DNA of 64,000 nucleotides from Vibrio europaeus (lineage in GTDB: Bacteria > Pseudomonadota > Gammaproteobacteria > Enterobacterales > Vibrionaceae), in NCBI RefSeq assembly GCF_001695575.1, contig NZ_LUAX01000001.1:1054001-1118000 (forward strand), in the 5' to 3' direction. The notes under the pieces are model-generated. The model saw only the letters and a list, made by a program, of their open reading frames with translations. It made no database searches and was not told the DNA's origin. A program made the position numbers and the translations under genes. Position 1 is the stretch's first letter. Each line of letters opens with the position of its first letter. Shown in pieces: positions 53,692 through 63,762 of the stretch.

Positions 53692-54528
53692 ATGGAAACT
53701 ATAAAAACGATCTTAAACGGCAACCACTATCGCTATTCTTTTCACCACTGCCCGGGCTCGGATCAGTATGCAATATTTTTATTAGGAGCACTGCAAGACA
53801 TAGAAAGCGTAGATTCATTTTCGAAACACTTCGCTACTAAACTCAATTGCATTACTATCGAAGTTCCTGGTACTGGTCATACAGAAAACCTTGAATCAAC
53901 GATCAGTATTCGTACTCAAGCGATGATGCTGCTCGATTTAATTGATTATCTAGGCGTCAACAGCGCACATATTATCGGCTTTTCATACGCAACAGCCGTT
54001 GCTGTAGAACTTTGCGATATCTGGCCGAATGTACTCACAATGTCGATATGTGGTGGCGTCCCTGGTATCCCCTCTTCAGGGCGCTTAGCAACCAAAAAAA
54101 TGATCGCTGCGGCCATGGACAATCCACACAGTTTCGCTCAGTCATTCACCGAATCGCTTACCGTAAGTAACAACGATATTCCAAGGAATAAAGCCATCAT
54201 TAAGGCGACAGTGCGAAACATTACCAACATGGCTCAGGATAGGATCGATATCTTCTTCGAAAACTCAGTGAGGTTACTGGTTCACACCCCTACCAATATC
54301 GGAAATATCTCCGTACCCTGCACCGTTTGTGTCGGTGAATATGATCCCTATGTCACCAAAGAAACGGCCGGAAAATTTGCAAGCCAATTAAAAAATGGCC
54401 GACTCGTTGTCATTAAAAATGCCGATCATTTGGTGCATTTGCAGCATCCCGACAAAGTCGCTACCGCAATGCTCGCCCAAGCGAATGCCTCAATAGAGTT
54501 ACAACACACGCTTGCTGCATTGACCTAA
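53692..54528 (+). CDS. Alpha/beta hydrolase
   Basis: 278 aa from the ATG after GAGGACACAAAA. Alpha/beta hydrolase fold with nucleophile elbow GFSYAT, oxyanion region FLLGALQDIES, acid residue in CVGEYDPYVT and catalytic His in NADHLVHLQHP. Cytoplasmic; no lipase signal peptide. Substrate unknown. Convergent with a possible DNA-binding protein gene. Confidence 0.85.
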   Translation: METIKTILNGNHYRYSFHHCPGSDQYAIFLLGALQDIESVDSFSKHFATKLNCITIEVPGTGHTENLESTISIRTQAMMLLDLIDYLGVNSAHIIGFSYATAVAVELCDIWPNVLTMSICGGVPGIPSSGRLATKKMIAAAMDNPHSFAQSFTESLTVSNNDIPRNKAIIKATVRNITNMAQDRIDIFFENSVRLLVHTPTNIGNISVPCTVCVGEYDPYVTKETAGKFASQLKNGRLVVIKNADHLVHLQHPDKVATAMLAQANASIELQHTLAALT

Positions 54529-54563
54529 ATAATACAGGGATATTGTTAGATTTTAGCTAAGCA

Positions 54564-54604
54564 TAATCAACTCAAGGCGCTGTGCAATTTGAGTTGATTA
54601 TTTT
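54564..54604 (+). terminator. Terminator after the hydrolase gene
   Basis: 12-bp arms TAATCAACTCAA / TTGAGTTGATTA with TTTT following. Confidence 0.85.
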
Positions 54605-54616
54605 CACTCAACGCAC

Positions 54617-55513
54617 CTAGATCACATTTTGTATGTAAATCTTTGATAAAGTAGTTAGTATTTCTACTGCGCGTTTCTTGCATTCCCCGTTGAGTGGGCG
54701 CAATGCTTCTACGATCAACGAATCTCTGATGTGCTGGACTTGCCTTAAATGGTGGAACTGGGGGAACTGGCGCATTTCACTGGTAAAGTTAACGTGCGAG
54801 TTTAGTTCAAAGCCTAACTTAACTCTAAAGCCAATTGCAACTGAATAATCGCGTACTTTATGCACATCTTCTAATTGTAGATACTGATAATCAGATAGGC
54901 CCAGTACCCGAGCAATCATTTCAACCGGGATCTGATGCTCTAACCTAAACTGTTTAACTGTGATGGCTACTGAGCGGTAATAATCGATGGCAAACGCATT
55001 AATGTCGAGGACTTTGGGAGGCAGGAGCTCGTTGTAGTTAATGTTTGGATCAATTTGAGATTGAGTTTCTTGTCTGAATGTCGCAAATTTTTCACGATCA
55101 GCACAATCCATTAGGTTAGTTACAAGGTCGAGATACAACTCAAACTGCTCTGTAGGCAGTCGACCAATACAGTATAAGGCTTCAATCGCTTTATCATCCA
55201 TACCACGATAAAACTCGCGCATTTTCACTGCATAGTAAAAGCTCGTCATTGGAACCATCATTACCCACGACATAGCAGCTACCATGTGTATAGGTCGGAT
55301 TGAGCGATAGCTCTGCTGCATGTAGCGTTTTAGAGTAGAGTTGTTTATTCCAGTGACTCGTTGTTCCAGATCGCGGAATGACATGCCTTGAGCGCGACGA
55401 ACAAACGACATTGATACTGCCATATCAGTATCAATTGTTTCCAGAAGTGAATCCAACATTTGGATCTTCTCTTCCGAAACAGAAATCGTCACCTGATCGG
55501 CACTATTAAACAT
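54617..55513 (-). CDS. Putative DNA-binding protein with two helix-turn-helix-like segments
   Basis: 298 aa soluble protein. The N-terminal SFVRRAQGMSFRDLEQRVTGINNSTLKRYMQ and a central QFRLEHQIPVEMIARVLGLSDYQYLQLEDV both look like XRE-type helix-turn-helix modules. The rest is helical with many Tyr/Phe. ATG with GGGG 5 nt upstream. Not assigned to a known family; a transcriptional or nucleoid role is an inference. Confidence 0.6.
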   Translation of the reverse strand: MFNSADQVTISVSEEKIQMLDSLLETIDTDMAVSMSFVRRAQGMSFRDLEQRVTGINNSTLKRYMQQSYRSIRPIHMVAAMSWVMMVPMTSFYYAVKMREFYRGMDDKAIEALYCIGRLPTEQFELYLDLVTNLMDCADREKFATFRQETQSQIDPNINYNELLPPKVLDINAFAIDYYRSVAITVKQFRLEHQIPVEMIARVLGLSDYQYLQLEDVHKVRDYSVAIGFRVKLGFELNSHVNFTSEMRQFPQFHHLRQVQHIRDSLIVEALRPLNGECKKRAVEILTTLSKIYIQNVI

Positions 55514-55670
55514 ACAACCCCATCAAACACACATAATAAATAGTGTGCTCACTCTAACATATCATGCCGAATTTTTGAACAATTAAGCATTTTATTTCAG
55601 TGTAAGTATTTGTATATGCTTATTTTTTCAATATGTCATATCGGAAAAGTTGTGCATAGCAGTGTGATGA

Positions 55671-56150
55671 CTAGCGCGTTATTAGCAGTGATTCCTCGAT
55701 CGGTATGTACTTATCACTCACATCAATAAGGGCTTGAGCCGTTAAACCAGGCACACCATAGACATCAACCCTAGTACCAAAACGTTTTTGAATTCGGTCG
55801 ACTAACAGCTCGAAATCTCCATCACCTGAGAGAAGTATGACGCGATCAACCTTTGACGCCGCTTCATAGACGTCTAAGGCTATCCCTACGTCCCAATCCC
55901 CTTTTGAACTGCCATCATGTCGCTGGATATAAGGTTTGAGTTTAACGTTAAAGCCGATACCACGCAGGATATGGTGAAATTGACGCTGCTTAGGATCATG
56001 AGAGGCAATCGCATAAGCATTGGCTTCTACGACTTGCTGGCCTTCAGTCGCGACGTACCAAAACTGGTTGTAATCAAAATTCGCTCGATACTTATCTCTA
56101 GTGGTGTAATAGATGTTCTGAACATCGACAAAAATCGCGATTTTTTCCAT
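55671..56150 (-). CDS. NYN-domain (DUF88/LabA-like) putative ribonuclease
   Basis: 159 aa PIN-like NYN fold: FVDVQNIYYTTRD with the first catalytic Asp, GDWDVGIALDVYEAA and the RVILLSGDGDFELLVDRIQ block with further acidic residues. Family members are metal-dependent ribonucleases. Ribosome binding site AAGGTAATC. Stand-alone gene. Confidence 0.88.
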   Translation of the reverse strand: MEKIAIFVDVQNIYYTTRDKYRANFDYNQFWYVATEGQQVVEANAYAIASHDPKQRQFHHILRGIGFNVKLKPYIQRHDGSSKGDWDVGIALDVYEAASKVDRVILLSGDGDFELLVDRIQKRFGTRVDVYGVPGLTAQALIDVSDKYIPIEESLLITR

Positions 56151-56213
56151 GATTGATTACCTTAGTTTCGACGCCGAGACTGTATCAGATGCGCAACGGA
56201 ATTTCAGCAAATA

Positions 56214-56250
56214 CTAAAAGACCTGATGCCATTCAGATGGCATCAGGTCT
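56214..56250 (-). terminator. Terminator of the nir-cobA operon
   Basis: 14-bp perfect arms AGACCTGATGCCAT / ATGGCATCAGGTCT, 4-nt loop, TTTTAG on the minus strand. Confidence 0.88.
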
Positions 56251-56278
56251 AAATCATCATCAAGCTAGGATTGGGGTA

Positions 56279-57037
56279 TTAGTTAAACCACTTCAACTTA
56301 TCGTGCAAAGAGGTCACGCTACCGACAACAATTAACGCAGGGCTCACCGCTTCTTTCGCCATGTTTGGCAATTCTTCTAGTGCCCCCGTAAATACCCTTT
56401 GTTCACGTCGCGTGCCATTTTCAATAATGGCGCACGACATAGTCGAATCTAGCCCAGTTTCCAGCAATTTTTCAGTGATGTAACCGCTTTGCTTCAAGCC
56501 CATGTAGAACACGAGTGTGTTATTAGACTGAGCTAAAGAGTGCCAATCGATTTCACGGCCATCTTTCTGTACATGCCCCGTAATGAACTGAACGCTTTGC
56601 GCATGATCTCGGTGCGTTAATGGGATCCCCGCATAAGCCGTCGCCCCAGCAGCAGCGGTGATACCCGGAACCACTTCAAAACGAATCCCCTGTTCGGCAA
56701 GCTCTTCTAGCTCTTCTCCACCGCGACCAAATATAAATGAATCTCCGCCTTTGAGACGGACAACCTTTTTACCTTGCTGCGCTTTCTCAACCAGAATCTG
56801 ATTAATTTGGTCTTGAGGAACACAGTGAAAATCTAACTTTTTCCCCACGTAAATCATTTCGGCATCGCTGTTGGCTAACGCTAGAATCTCTGGAGAGACT
56901 AGACGGTCATAGACCACAACTTCTGCTTGTTGAATCACTCGATGGCCTTTCACTGTTAGTAGATCTGGGTCGCCTGGCCCAGCGCCGACTAAAGAAACAA
57001 AGCCAAGGTTTGATGGAGAGATGGGAGTCATGCTCAT
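56279..57037 (-). CDS. cobA: Uroporphyrinogen-III C-methyltransferase
   Basis: 252 aa from the ATG with AGG upstream. SUMT signature regions: [41 protein letters not shown] and [23 protein letters not shown]. It makes precorrin-2 for siroheme, the cofactor of NirB encoded upstream. Single-domain enzyme, not the CysG fusion. Placed after the FNT channel gene on the same strand. Confidence 0.95.
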   Translation of the reverse strand: MSMTPISPSNLGFVSLVGAGPGDPDLLTVKGHRVIQQAEVVVYDRLVSPEILALANSDAEMIYVGKKLDFHCVPQDQINQILVEKAQQGKKVVRLKGGDSFIFGRGGEELEELAEQGIRFEVVPGITAAAGATAYAGIPLTHRDHAQSVQFITGHVQKDGREIDWHSLAQSNNTLVFYMGLKQSGYITEKLLETGLDSTMSCAIIENGTRREQRVFTGALEELPNMAKEAVSPALIVVGSVTSLHDKLKWFN

Positions 57038-57145
57038 AGCTATGCCTATCAACGTAAATTTGGATATAAAGAGTAATACTCAACGACTGCGATAACTGAA
57101 TGACTACTTTTTATATTCAAATCAATACTGTATTTGATGGTTAGG

Positions 57146-57169
57146 AGCCCCACGCAACAACGTGGGGCT
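57146..57169 (-). other. Hairpin between the FNT channel gene and cobA
   Basis: 9-bp arms AGCCCCACG / CGTGGGGCT, 6-nt loop, no T-run; possibly an attenuator or mRNA-processing structure. Confidence 0.5.
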
Positions 57170-57177
57170 GTAAATCA

Positions 57178-58026
57178 TTATTTCGCTAGTGCTGGATTCG
57201 CATTAACTTCTTCTTCATCGCTTAGAGAAGGCGCTGTTTTTGCGTGAGTCAGGTATAGCGGAATACATGTCATGATCAAACCACCAACGATGTTGCCTAG
57301 GATGGTTGGGATAAGGTTGAAGTTCAACCAAGTCGCGATACCAAAATCCGCACCCAAAATCATACCTAGTGGGAATAGGAACATGTTTACTACTGTGTGC
57401 TCGAATACAAGTGCAAAGAAGATGAAGATTGGGAACCACATCATTGCTACACGACCAGCAACCGTACGTGCCGTCATGTTACCAATCACACCTAAACAAA
57501 CCATTAGGTTACAGAAGATGCCACGTACGAAACAGGTAATCCATCCGTCCATGCCCATCGCTTCAAAGCCAGCACTACGAGCGGTTGAAACAGCGATGAA
57601 TTTCTTCGCAACCGCATTCAGTTCAAGCGAGAAGTTACCTGTTAGAGAAATAGCCACTAAGTACGCAACAATCAATGAACCAATAAGGTTACCTAGACCA
57701 ACAAGGCCCCAGCAGCGGAATACTCGGTTCCATGTGATACCCGGACGGCCTTCGAATTTTGCCAGAGGAGCAAGACCAAAAACACCTGTCACTAGGTCAT
57801 AACCCATAACGGATAGGATGACAAAGCCCACTGGGAAAACCAATGCGCCAACCACACCGACACCTGTTTGAACGATTGTCGTGATAGCCACAACGACTGC
57901 AAGAGACAGAATGATGCCCGCCATCGTACCGCGAAGAAGCAAATCGCGAGCACTGGTTTTCGTTTTTGCTTCGCCAACATTGATCATTGTTTGTACGAAT
58001 TCAGCAGGTTTAAAGTCTGTAGACAT
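57178..58026 (-). CDS. Formate/nitrite transporter family channel (NirC/FocA-like)
   Basis: 282 aa FNT-family protein with six membrane segments, from the ATG after AAGGACACATTC. Conserved FNT segments include the long LVTGVFGLAPLAKFEGR, CFVRGIFCNLMVCLGV and FEHTVVNMFLFPLGM. Sits between nirD and cobA, so nitrite import or export is the likely role. Formate transport is less likely in this context. Confidence 0.92.
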   Translation of the reverse strand: MSTDFKPAEFVQTMINVGEAKTKTSARDLLLRGTMAGIILSLAVVVAITTIVQTGVGVVGALVFPVGFVILSVMGYDLVTGVFGLAPLAKFEGRPGITWNRVFRCWGLVGLGNLIGSLIVAYLVAISLTGNFSLELNAVAKKFIAVSTARSAGFEAMGMDGWITCFVRGIFCNLMVCLGVIGNMTARTVAGRVAMMWFPIFIFFALVFEHTVVNMFLFPLGMILGADFGIATWLNFNLIPTILGNIVGGLIMTCIPLYLTHAKTAPSLSDEEEVNANPALAK

Positions 58027-58164
58027 GAATGTGTCCTTATTCAAAATTGAAAGTTAAAAGTTGAAATTGAATAGTGAAAGGCTCGCTGTTTCTCTGTTCC
58101 CCAACTGAGAGACAGCAAACCTTTAAGCTATTTAATCTCCATAGCCTTCATTGTTAACGTGAAT

Positions 58165-58488
58165 TTAAGCCGCGATTTCAACCTTACCCTTTGCAACGCG
58201 TGCTGTGTATGATTTGACGCTCATGCGCTCATCTTCCATACACACACCTGTTGCTAGGTTAAAGCGTTGTTTCTTCAGTGGGCTCGCTACCCATAATTGT
58301 TCGTCATGCTCAACAATCAGGCCACGAGACAGTACATTTGACTGAAAAAATGGGTCCATATTGTTGATTGCAAACACTTCTTCAGTCGCTCGTGGACGGA
58401 AGATGGCGACTTGCTCACCCTCAAACAATGCCACTACACCAGTGCCTGGGATGATGTCTTCGATGTTACATACTTTTGTAAATGCCAT
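58165..58488 (-). CDS. nirD: Nitrite reductase small subunit
   Basis: 107 aa Rieske-like fold that lacks the iron-sulfur Cys/His ligands, as is normal for NirD (FAINNMDPFFQSNVLSRGLIVEHDEQLWVASPLKKQRFNLATG). Partner of NirB. Ribosome binding site GGGGAGAAGAAATC; 14 nt after nirB. Confidence 0.95.
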   Translation of the reverse strand: MAFTKVCNIEDIIPGTGVVALFEGEQVAIFRPRATEEVFAINNMDPFFQSNVLSRGLIVEHDEQLWVASPLKKQRFNLATGVCMEDERMSVKSYTARVAKGKVEIAA

Positions 58489-58502
58489 GATTTCTTCTCC
58501 CC

Positions 58503-61061
58503 TTAAACCACTTCTACGTGAAGGATGTCGCCTTTCGCTTCAGGATGTTTTTCAGTGAATGTTGCCGGGCGATGCTGCTCACGACCGTCTGTTACGAACA
58601 TAACGTTGTCATCACGCTCAACTGAATTCACGAAGTGTGCGAAACGCTTCAGCTGCGTTTCATCGTTAATGGTATCCGTCCATTCGCAACGGAACTCTTC
58701 CACTAGCTTGGCAACGTCTGCTTCTAGTTGATCATTGATACCCAGTTTGTCTTCAATGATAACTTCACGTAGATAATCAATGCCGCCTTCTAAGTTTTCG
58801 AACCATACCGATGTGCGCTGTAGCGGCGCAGCCGTACGGATGTAGAACATCATGAAGCGGTCGATGTATTTGATGAGTGTCTCTTGGTCGAGGTCACCAG
58901 CAAGCAGTGTCGCGTGGCGTGGCTTCATACCGCCATTACCACATACGTACATGTTCCAACCTGCGTCAGTAGCGATAATGCCCAAGTCTTTACCTTGCGC
59001 TTCTGCACACTCACGAGTACAGCCAGAAACACCAAACTTCATCTTATGAGGAGTACGAATGCCTTTGTAGCGATTCTCAATCATCACACCAAGGCCAACC
59101 GAATCTTGAACGCCGTAACGACACCAAGTTGAACCCACACAGGTTTTCGCCATGCGCAGTGCTTTCGCGTATGCCTGACCCGTCTCGTAACCTGCTGCAA
59201 CCAATTTCTTCCAGATGGCTGGAAGATCGTCTTTTTGAGCGCCGAACAGGCCGATACGTTGTGCACCTGTGATCTTGGTGTACAGGTTGTATTCTGCTGC
59301 CACATCAGCCAGTGCTGCTAACGCTTGTGGCGTTACTTCACCACCCGCCATACGTGGAATAACAGAGTACGTACCATCTTTTTGCATGTTACCTAGGAAG
59401 TTATCGTTGGTATCGTGCAGTTTAACTAGAGACGGTTTAAGGATATGGTCACCCCAGCAAGAAGCCAGAATAGAGCCGGCTAGAGGCTTACACACCTCAC
59501 AACCGTAGCCTTTACCGTGTTTCTCTAGTAATTCTTCGTACGATTTGATTTCGCCAATACGTACTAGGTGGAAAAGCTCTTGGCGAGAGTAAGCAAAGTG
59601 CTCACAAACGTCTGCTTTTACTTCAACGCCTGCTTTTTCAAGTTCAGCGTTTAATACTGACGTGACAAGTGGGATACAACCACCACAGCCCGTGCCTGCG
59701 CCGGTTACCGCTTTGATGTCACCAATCGTGTGGTGACCTTGTGCAACGGCTTCTGCAATTTTGCCTTTAGTCACATCGAAACAAGAACAGATGACCGCAG
59801 AATCAGGCAAAGCATCGGCGCCTAGAGTAGGTTTCTCAGCACCCGCATGTGCAGGTAGGATAAGTGCATCTGGGTGTTCCGGTAGGTCAATTTCATTGAG
59901 CATAAGCTGAAGAAGATCACCGAAATCAGAGGTATCGCCTACCATTACCGCACCAAGAAGCTTCTTGTTATCTTCAGATACGATTAATCGTTTGTATACT
60001 TCCTGCTCTTCGTTTTGGTAAACGTAGCTCTTACAACCAGGCGTACGACCGTTAGCATCTCCGATAGAGCCAACTTTCACACCTAGCAGCTTTAGCTTCG
60101 CAGACATGTCAGCACCTTCGAATTTGCTGTCGTTACCCACAATGTGGTCAACCGCTACCGTTGCCATCTTGTAACCAGGAGCAACTAGTCCGTAGAAGGT
60201 TTCATTCCAAGAAGCACACTCACCAATCGCATAGATGTTCTCATCGGAAGTCTGACAGAAGTCGTTAATGGCGATACCACCGCGTGGCGCAACATCTAAC
60301 TGCATATCTCGGGCAAGCTTATCTTGTGGACGGATACCTGCAGAGAACACGATGAAGTCTGTCTCTAGTTCAGTACCATCAGCAAAACGCATCACGTTGC
60401 GAGAAGTTTTGCCCTCAGGAGCGATTTCAAGTGTGTTTTTGCTTGTATGAACCTTAACACCCATACTCTCGATTTTTTGGCGCAGTTGATTACCACCCGC
60501 TTGATCGAGCTGTTCAGCCATTAGCTTAGGCGCAAACTCAACAACGTGAGTCTCAACACCGAGTGCTTTGAGTGCACCCGCGGCTTCAAGACCTAAGAGA
60601 CCACCACCGATAACGACACCAATTTTGCTCTTTTTCGCACAAGCTTCGATCGCTTTGAGATCTTCGATGGTACGGTAGACAAAACAATCTTTACTTTCAC
60701 GGCCCTGAATAGGTGGAACAAATGGGAATGAGCCAGTCGCCATGATCAGCTTGTCGTATTGAATTTCACGACCCGTACTAGAATGGACTATGCGTTTCTC
60801 GCGGTTAACGTTAATCGCACGTTCGCCAATCAGCATGTTTACACCGTGCTTATCGTAGAAACCTTCTTTAACCAAAGATAACTCGTCCGCTGTGTGGTGA
60901 GAAAAGTAAGAAGAGAGGTGGACACGGTCGTAAGCGACGCGCGGTTCTTCACAGAAAACAGTAACGTCATACAGGGATGCATCTGCCTTCTCTACTAGGT
61001 CTTCAATGTAACGGTGTCCTACCATACCGTTACCGATAACGACCAGCTTCAACTTGCTCAT
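58503..61061 (-). CDS. nirB: NADH-dependent nitrite reductase large subunit
   Basis: 852 aa. FAD motif VVIGNGMVGHRYIE at the N-terminus, NAD motif VVIGGGLLGLEAAGALKALG, a BFD-like [2Fe-2S] region (CSCFDVTKGK ... GTGCGGC), then the siroheme/[4Fe-4S] domain with CTRECAEAQGKDLG and MYVCGNGG. Reduces nitrite to ammonium in the cytoplasm. Ribosome binding site AGGAAG. An FNR-like box lies 65 bp upstream. Confidence 0.96.
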   Translation of the reverse strand: MSKLKLVVIGNGMVGHRYIEDLVEKADASLYDVTVFCEEPRVAYDRVHLSSYFSHHTADELSLVKEGFYDKHGVNMLIGERAINVNREKRIVHSSTGREIQYDKLIMATGSFPFVPPIQGRESKDCFVYRTIEDLKAIEACAKKSKIGVVIGGGLLGLEAAGALKALGVETHVVEFAPKLMAEQLDQAGGNQLRQKIESMGVKVHTSKNTLEIAPEGKTSRNVMRFADGTELETDFIVFSAGIRPQDKLARDMQLDVAPRGGIAINDFCQTSDENIYAIGECASWNETFYGLVAPGYKMATVAVDHIVGNDSKFEGADMSAKLKLLGVKVGSIGDANGRTPGCKSYVYQNEEQEVYKRLIVSEDNKKLLGAVMVGDTSDFGDLLQLMLNEIDLPEHPDALILPAHAGAEKPTLGADALPDSAVICSCFDVTKGKIAEAVAQGHHTIGDIKAVTGAGTGCGGCIPLVTSVLNAELEKAGVEVKADVCEHFAYSRQELFHLVRIGEIKSYEELLEKHGKGYGCEVCKPLAGSILASCWGDHILKPSLVKLHDTNDNFLGNMQKDGTYSVIPRMAGGEVTPQALAALADVAAEYNLYTKITGAQRIGLFGAQKDDLPAIWKKLVAAGYETGQAYAKALRMAKTCVGSTWCRYGVQDSVGLGVMIENRYKGIRTPHKMKFGVSGCTRECAEAQGKDLGIIATDAGWNMYVCGNGGMKPRHATLLAGDLDQETLIKYIDRFMMFYIRTAAPLQRTSVWFENLEGGIDYLREVIIEDKLGINDQLEADVAKLVEEFRCEWTDTINDETQLKRFAHFVNSVERDDNVMFVTDGREQHRPATFTEKHPEAKGDILHVEVV

Positions 61062-61125
61062 AATACTTCCTAAGGGTTAGGTTCTTTATCTGAGCCAATT
61101 GTTAATTGTGAAAGAAAATTAATAC

Positions 61126-61139
61126 ATGATGTAAATCAA
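61126..61139 (-). promoter_or_regulatory. FNR-like box upstream of nirB
   Basis: Minus strand TTGATTTACATCAT, one mismatch from TTGAT-N4-ATCAA. Centre about 71 nt from the nirB start codon, consistent with anaerobic activation. Confidence 0.7.
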
Positions 61140-61153
61140 TTACAGTTTTAAAC

Positions 61154-61168
61154 TACCCTAAAGGGGTA
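61154..61168. promoter_or_regulatory. Possible NarL/NarP heptamer palindrome
   Basis: TACCCTAAAGGGGTA resembles paired TACYYMT heptamers, but with 1 nt between halves rather than the standard 2. Just upstream of the FNR-like box. Confidence 0.45.
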
Positions 61169-61325
61169 GGAACACAATTTAACCGATTGCAAAGCGTAAT
61201 TATTTTACACTCTTGATGAGGAGAGCTCATTTAAGTGCAATATTTGCACTCATCCTTTTATAGTTCTAACAATTTTCAAATATGTGTCGCAACTTCGACC
61301 TAAATTTTGGCTTCAAACCGAGACG

Positions 61326-61349
61326 TAAAGCCTCTATTTATAAGAGGCT
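61326..61349 (-). terminator. Weak terminator of the chemoreceptor gene
   Basis: AGCCTCT / AGAGGCT with a short TTTA tail on the minus strand. Confidence 0.55.
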
Positions 61350-61357
61350 CTGATAAT

Positions 61358-63304
61358 TTAAATAGACTTGAAAAAACTCAGCTTGCTCTGCTGCCTCTCA
61401 GACAATTCTGAAAGAAACGAGGCTGCTTCAGCACTTTGCTTAATGCCCTGTGCATTTTGGCTAAGACTATCATCGACTTGATGGAGACTATCATTAATAG
61501 ACGCGATAGCCTGATTCTGCTCGTTGGCGGCCAAGGACATTTCATTGTTTTGCTCGATGATCTTGGTTATTCCTTCAAGCAAGGAACGCATATCTTCTTC
61601 GCTTTGTTTAGCTAGCGTTGCGTTCTCAGTAACTTTTTCCAAACATACGCTTACTGAAGTCACCATATCTTGTGAGCCTTTCTGCAAAGAACGAACGAGT
61701 TCTTGAATAGATTCAGTATTGTTCGATGTTTTCTGAGCGAGCACTCGAACCTCATCGGCAACGACGGCAAAACCACGACCACTTTCACCTGCCCTTGCAG
61801 CTTCTATTGCAGCATTGAGCGCCAACAAGTTGGTTTGTTCAGCCACATTCTCAATCAAGCTAACAAACTCCGTCACTCTAGTAGATAGTTGCTCCAAACT
61901 CCTAGCAACTTGAGAGGTTTGATTCAGCTCTACAATAAGTTCATCTGACAAACTCGCTCTGGTTTGAGCCGACTCTGCCCCTTCTTTCGCAATTTCTCTT
62001 CCCTGCAAAGCGTAAGCTTCTGCATCGTTTGCAGTACTTGCCACTTGTTCAGAACTCGCTGCAAGCTCGGTGCTGGTTGAGGCTATTCTCTCTATTTGCG
62101 CCTTTTGCTCCAGAGCATTACCTTCAAGTTCAACCATAGTCGAAGCAAGTTCTGTCGCTGAAGAGGCAACATCTGAACCGACTCCCCTAAGTTCACTAAC
62201 TGTTTGCTCTAAGGTTTCGAGAGTTTTATCGGTATTGGCGCCCAAGCGACCAATTTCGTTGTTGCCACTTAGGTTTGCCTTATGGCTTAGCACGCCAGAA
62301 GACAGACCATCAATGGTTTCATTTAGTGAACGTATGCTTAGGTTAAGGCGTTTGGCTATCCACACTGCTAATGTAAGCGCTATAAGTGCCGCTAATACCG
62401 ATGAGGATATGAGGGCCTTCTCCGTTGTATTGGTAAGAGAAATCCCCTTTTCAAGAGATTGTGTGTTCTGCGCTTCTAACTCGGAAGACAACGTTGCTAA
62501 CATTTCTCGTAACAACGTGCCCTGCTTACTAATTAAATTAATGTCGTTGGTCAGTGTTAGATAACCCTCTTCTAACATCAAAATTTGTTTCTCGTAGTCC
62601 ATAAGCACTTTATTGAGGGCTAAATTAGCCCTATTCGAGTTGGAGGACGACTCTAAGGATTGTTCAAAACTCTCTAAGTTAAGGCGGATTTTATTGAGAT
62701 ATTCCGTGTTTGCACTGCGCTCTAAGCGAATAAGGTGTTGCTGGATTTGACTTGAAAATGAGTAAAGCTCTGACAACAAGTTTCGCCACTCTTGGCGCTG
62801 CTCAAAGCTCACCACTTTGTTTGACGTATAAAACTCATTGTTCGCCAGTGTTAACGCGGAGTTCAAATCAGGCAATGAGGCTAACAATACGTGAAGGGAG
62901 CTCAGACGTTCAGCCAACGCCGTTTGTGTCAGGCCGTACTCTCTAAGTTCATTGGTTATGTTATCTTTCAGATCTGTGTTGATCGTCAACGCGCCATCGC
63001 CACTATCTAGCTGGGCGAGTCTTTGATTAACCGTCTCGCTGCGTTGCTCAAATTGTTTTCGAGCATCATCCCATGTAATTTCGCCATAAAAAGCGCTAGC
63101 AGACGCCATGCGTATTCGATAAACGTTGCGCTGTGCCGACATTAGCTTAGACACATTATCCGAACTCACCAGTGACACTTGACCACTCAACTTTGCTTCT
63201 CTAAGGAGAACGTCTGACAAGATAGAAGATGCGGCAAATAGAAAGACCGCGATTAGCACAGGTGCTACGATTTGAGCCATTATAGGTAGATGGTTGAACT
63301 TCAT
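61358..63304 (-). CDS. Methyl-accepting chemotaxis protein coupled to a cysteine-rich protein
   Basis: 648 aa from the ATG whose last bases overlap the upstream gene's stop (ATGA). Membrane segments near 10-28 and 295-318 flank a helical periplasmic domain of about 265 residues. HAMP and a signalling domain with [41 protein letters not shown] follow. No C-terminal CheR-binding pentapeptide. Ligand unknown. Confidence 0.92.
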   Translation of the reverse strand: MKFNHLPIMAQIVAPVLIAVFLFAASSILSDVLLREAKLSGQVSLVSSDNVSKLMSAQRNVYRIRMASASAFYGEITWDDARKQFEQRSETVNQRLAQLDSGDGALTINTDLKDNITNELREYGLTQTALAERLSSLHVLLASLPDLNSALTLANNEFYTSNKVVSFEQRQEWRNLLSELYSFSSQIQQHLIRLERSANTEYLNKIRLNLESFEQSLESSSNSNRANLALNKVLMDYEKQILMLEEGYLTLTNDINLISKQGTLLREMLATLSSELEAQNTQSLEKGISLTNTTEKALISSSVLAALIALTLAVWIAKRLNLSIRSLNETIDGLSSGVLSHKANLSGNNEIGRLGANTDKTLETLEQTVSELRGVGSDVASSATELASTMVELEGNALEQKAQIERIASTSTELAASSEQVASTANDAEAYALQGREIAKEGAESAQTRASLSDELIVELNQTSQVARSLEQLSTRVTEFVSLIENVAEQTNLLALNAAIEAARAGESGRGFAVVADEVRVLAQKTSNNTESIQELVRSLQKGSQDMVTSVSVCLEKVTENATLAKQSEEDMRSLLEGITKIIEQNNEMSLAANEQNQAIASINDSLHQVDDSLSQNAQGIKQSAEAASFLSELSERQQSKLSFFKSI

Positions 63305-63762
63305 GACATCCACCACTGCGCTTTTTTACTTTTTAGCATCAAATCTGTCTCTCTCGCGATAACGGCGAGAAGCAAGTAGAGTTGGTTTTCTTGTTTTATC
63401 TTCTCTAGGCTAGTGATTAGAGTCGTCAACCGACACTGGAGCTTACTCATCGTAACAATTACATCGTCCGGTGGCTGTTGCGGAAACATTAAGAATGTAT
63501 TTCTAATCTGCATCTTCGCGCATTGCAGATTCCATATAGCTTCCACAAGCTCATCGCACTCTAAATCTGGGTGTGTATTCAGGTAGCTATCGAGCACTGT
63601 TTGAACAGACAAGCATGATTCGCAAAAAGAAGTGCTATCCGGTGAGGTTTGGCAAGTCCCTCTTGAACACCTACAGCCTATCTTCTCTCTACTCCATATC
63701 GGAATAATATTATCTTCGGTTTGACTATCTAATGTTGAATTAGATTCTCTGTACATGCTCAT
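63301..63762 (-). CDS. Cysteine-rich soluble protein of unknown function upstream of a chemoreceptor
   Basis: 153 aa from the ATG after GGAGGTAATTGGA. No signal peptide. A cysteine cluster in the first 60 residues with C-x-C-x4-C then C-x2-C, capable of binding zinc or an iron-sulfur cluster, followed by helical leucine-rich segments. Translationally coupled to the chemoreceptor. I do not recognise the family; a cytoplasmic partner or sensor for the receptor is a guess. Confidence 0.7.
   Translation of the reverse strand: MSMYRESNSTLDSQTEDNIIPIWSREKIGCRCSRGTCQTSPDSTSFCESCLSVQTVLDSYLNTHPDLECDELVEAIWNLQCAKMQIRNTFLMFPQQPPDDVIVTMSKLQCRLTTLITSLEKIKQENQLYLLLAVIARETDLMLKSKKAQWWMS

Noticed and set aside
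57272..57802. A 176-codon plus-strand frame opposite the FNT channel gene
   Set aside because: It is the antisense shadow of a clear membrane protein gene, with no ribosome binding site and low-complexity composition.
62070..62564. A 164-codon plus-strand frame opposite the chemoreceptor
   Set aside because: Ser/Ala-rich antisense shadow of the conserved receptor region.
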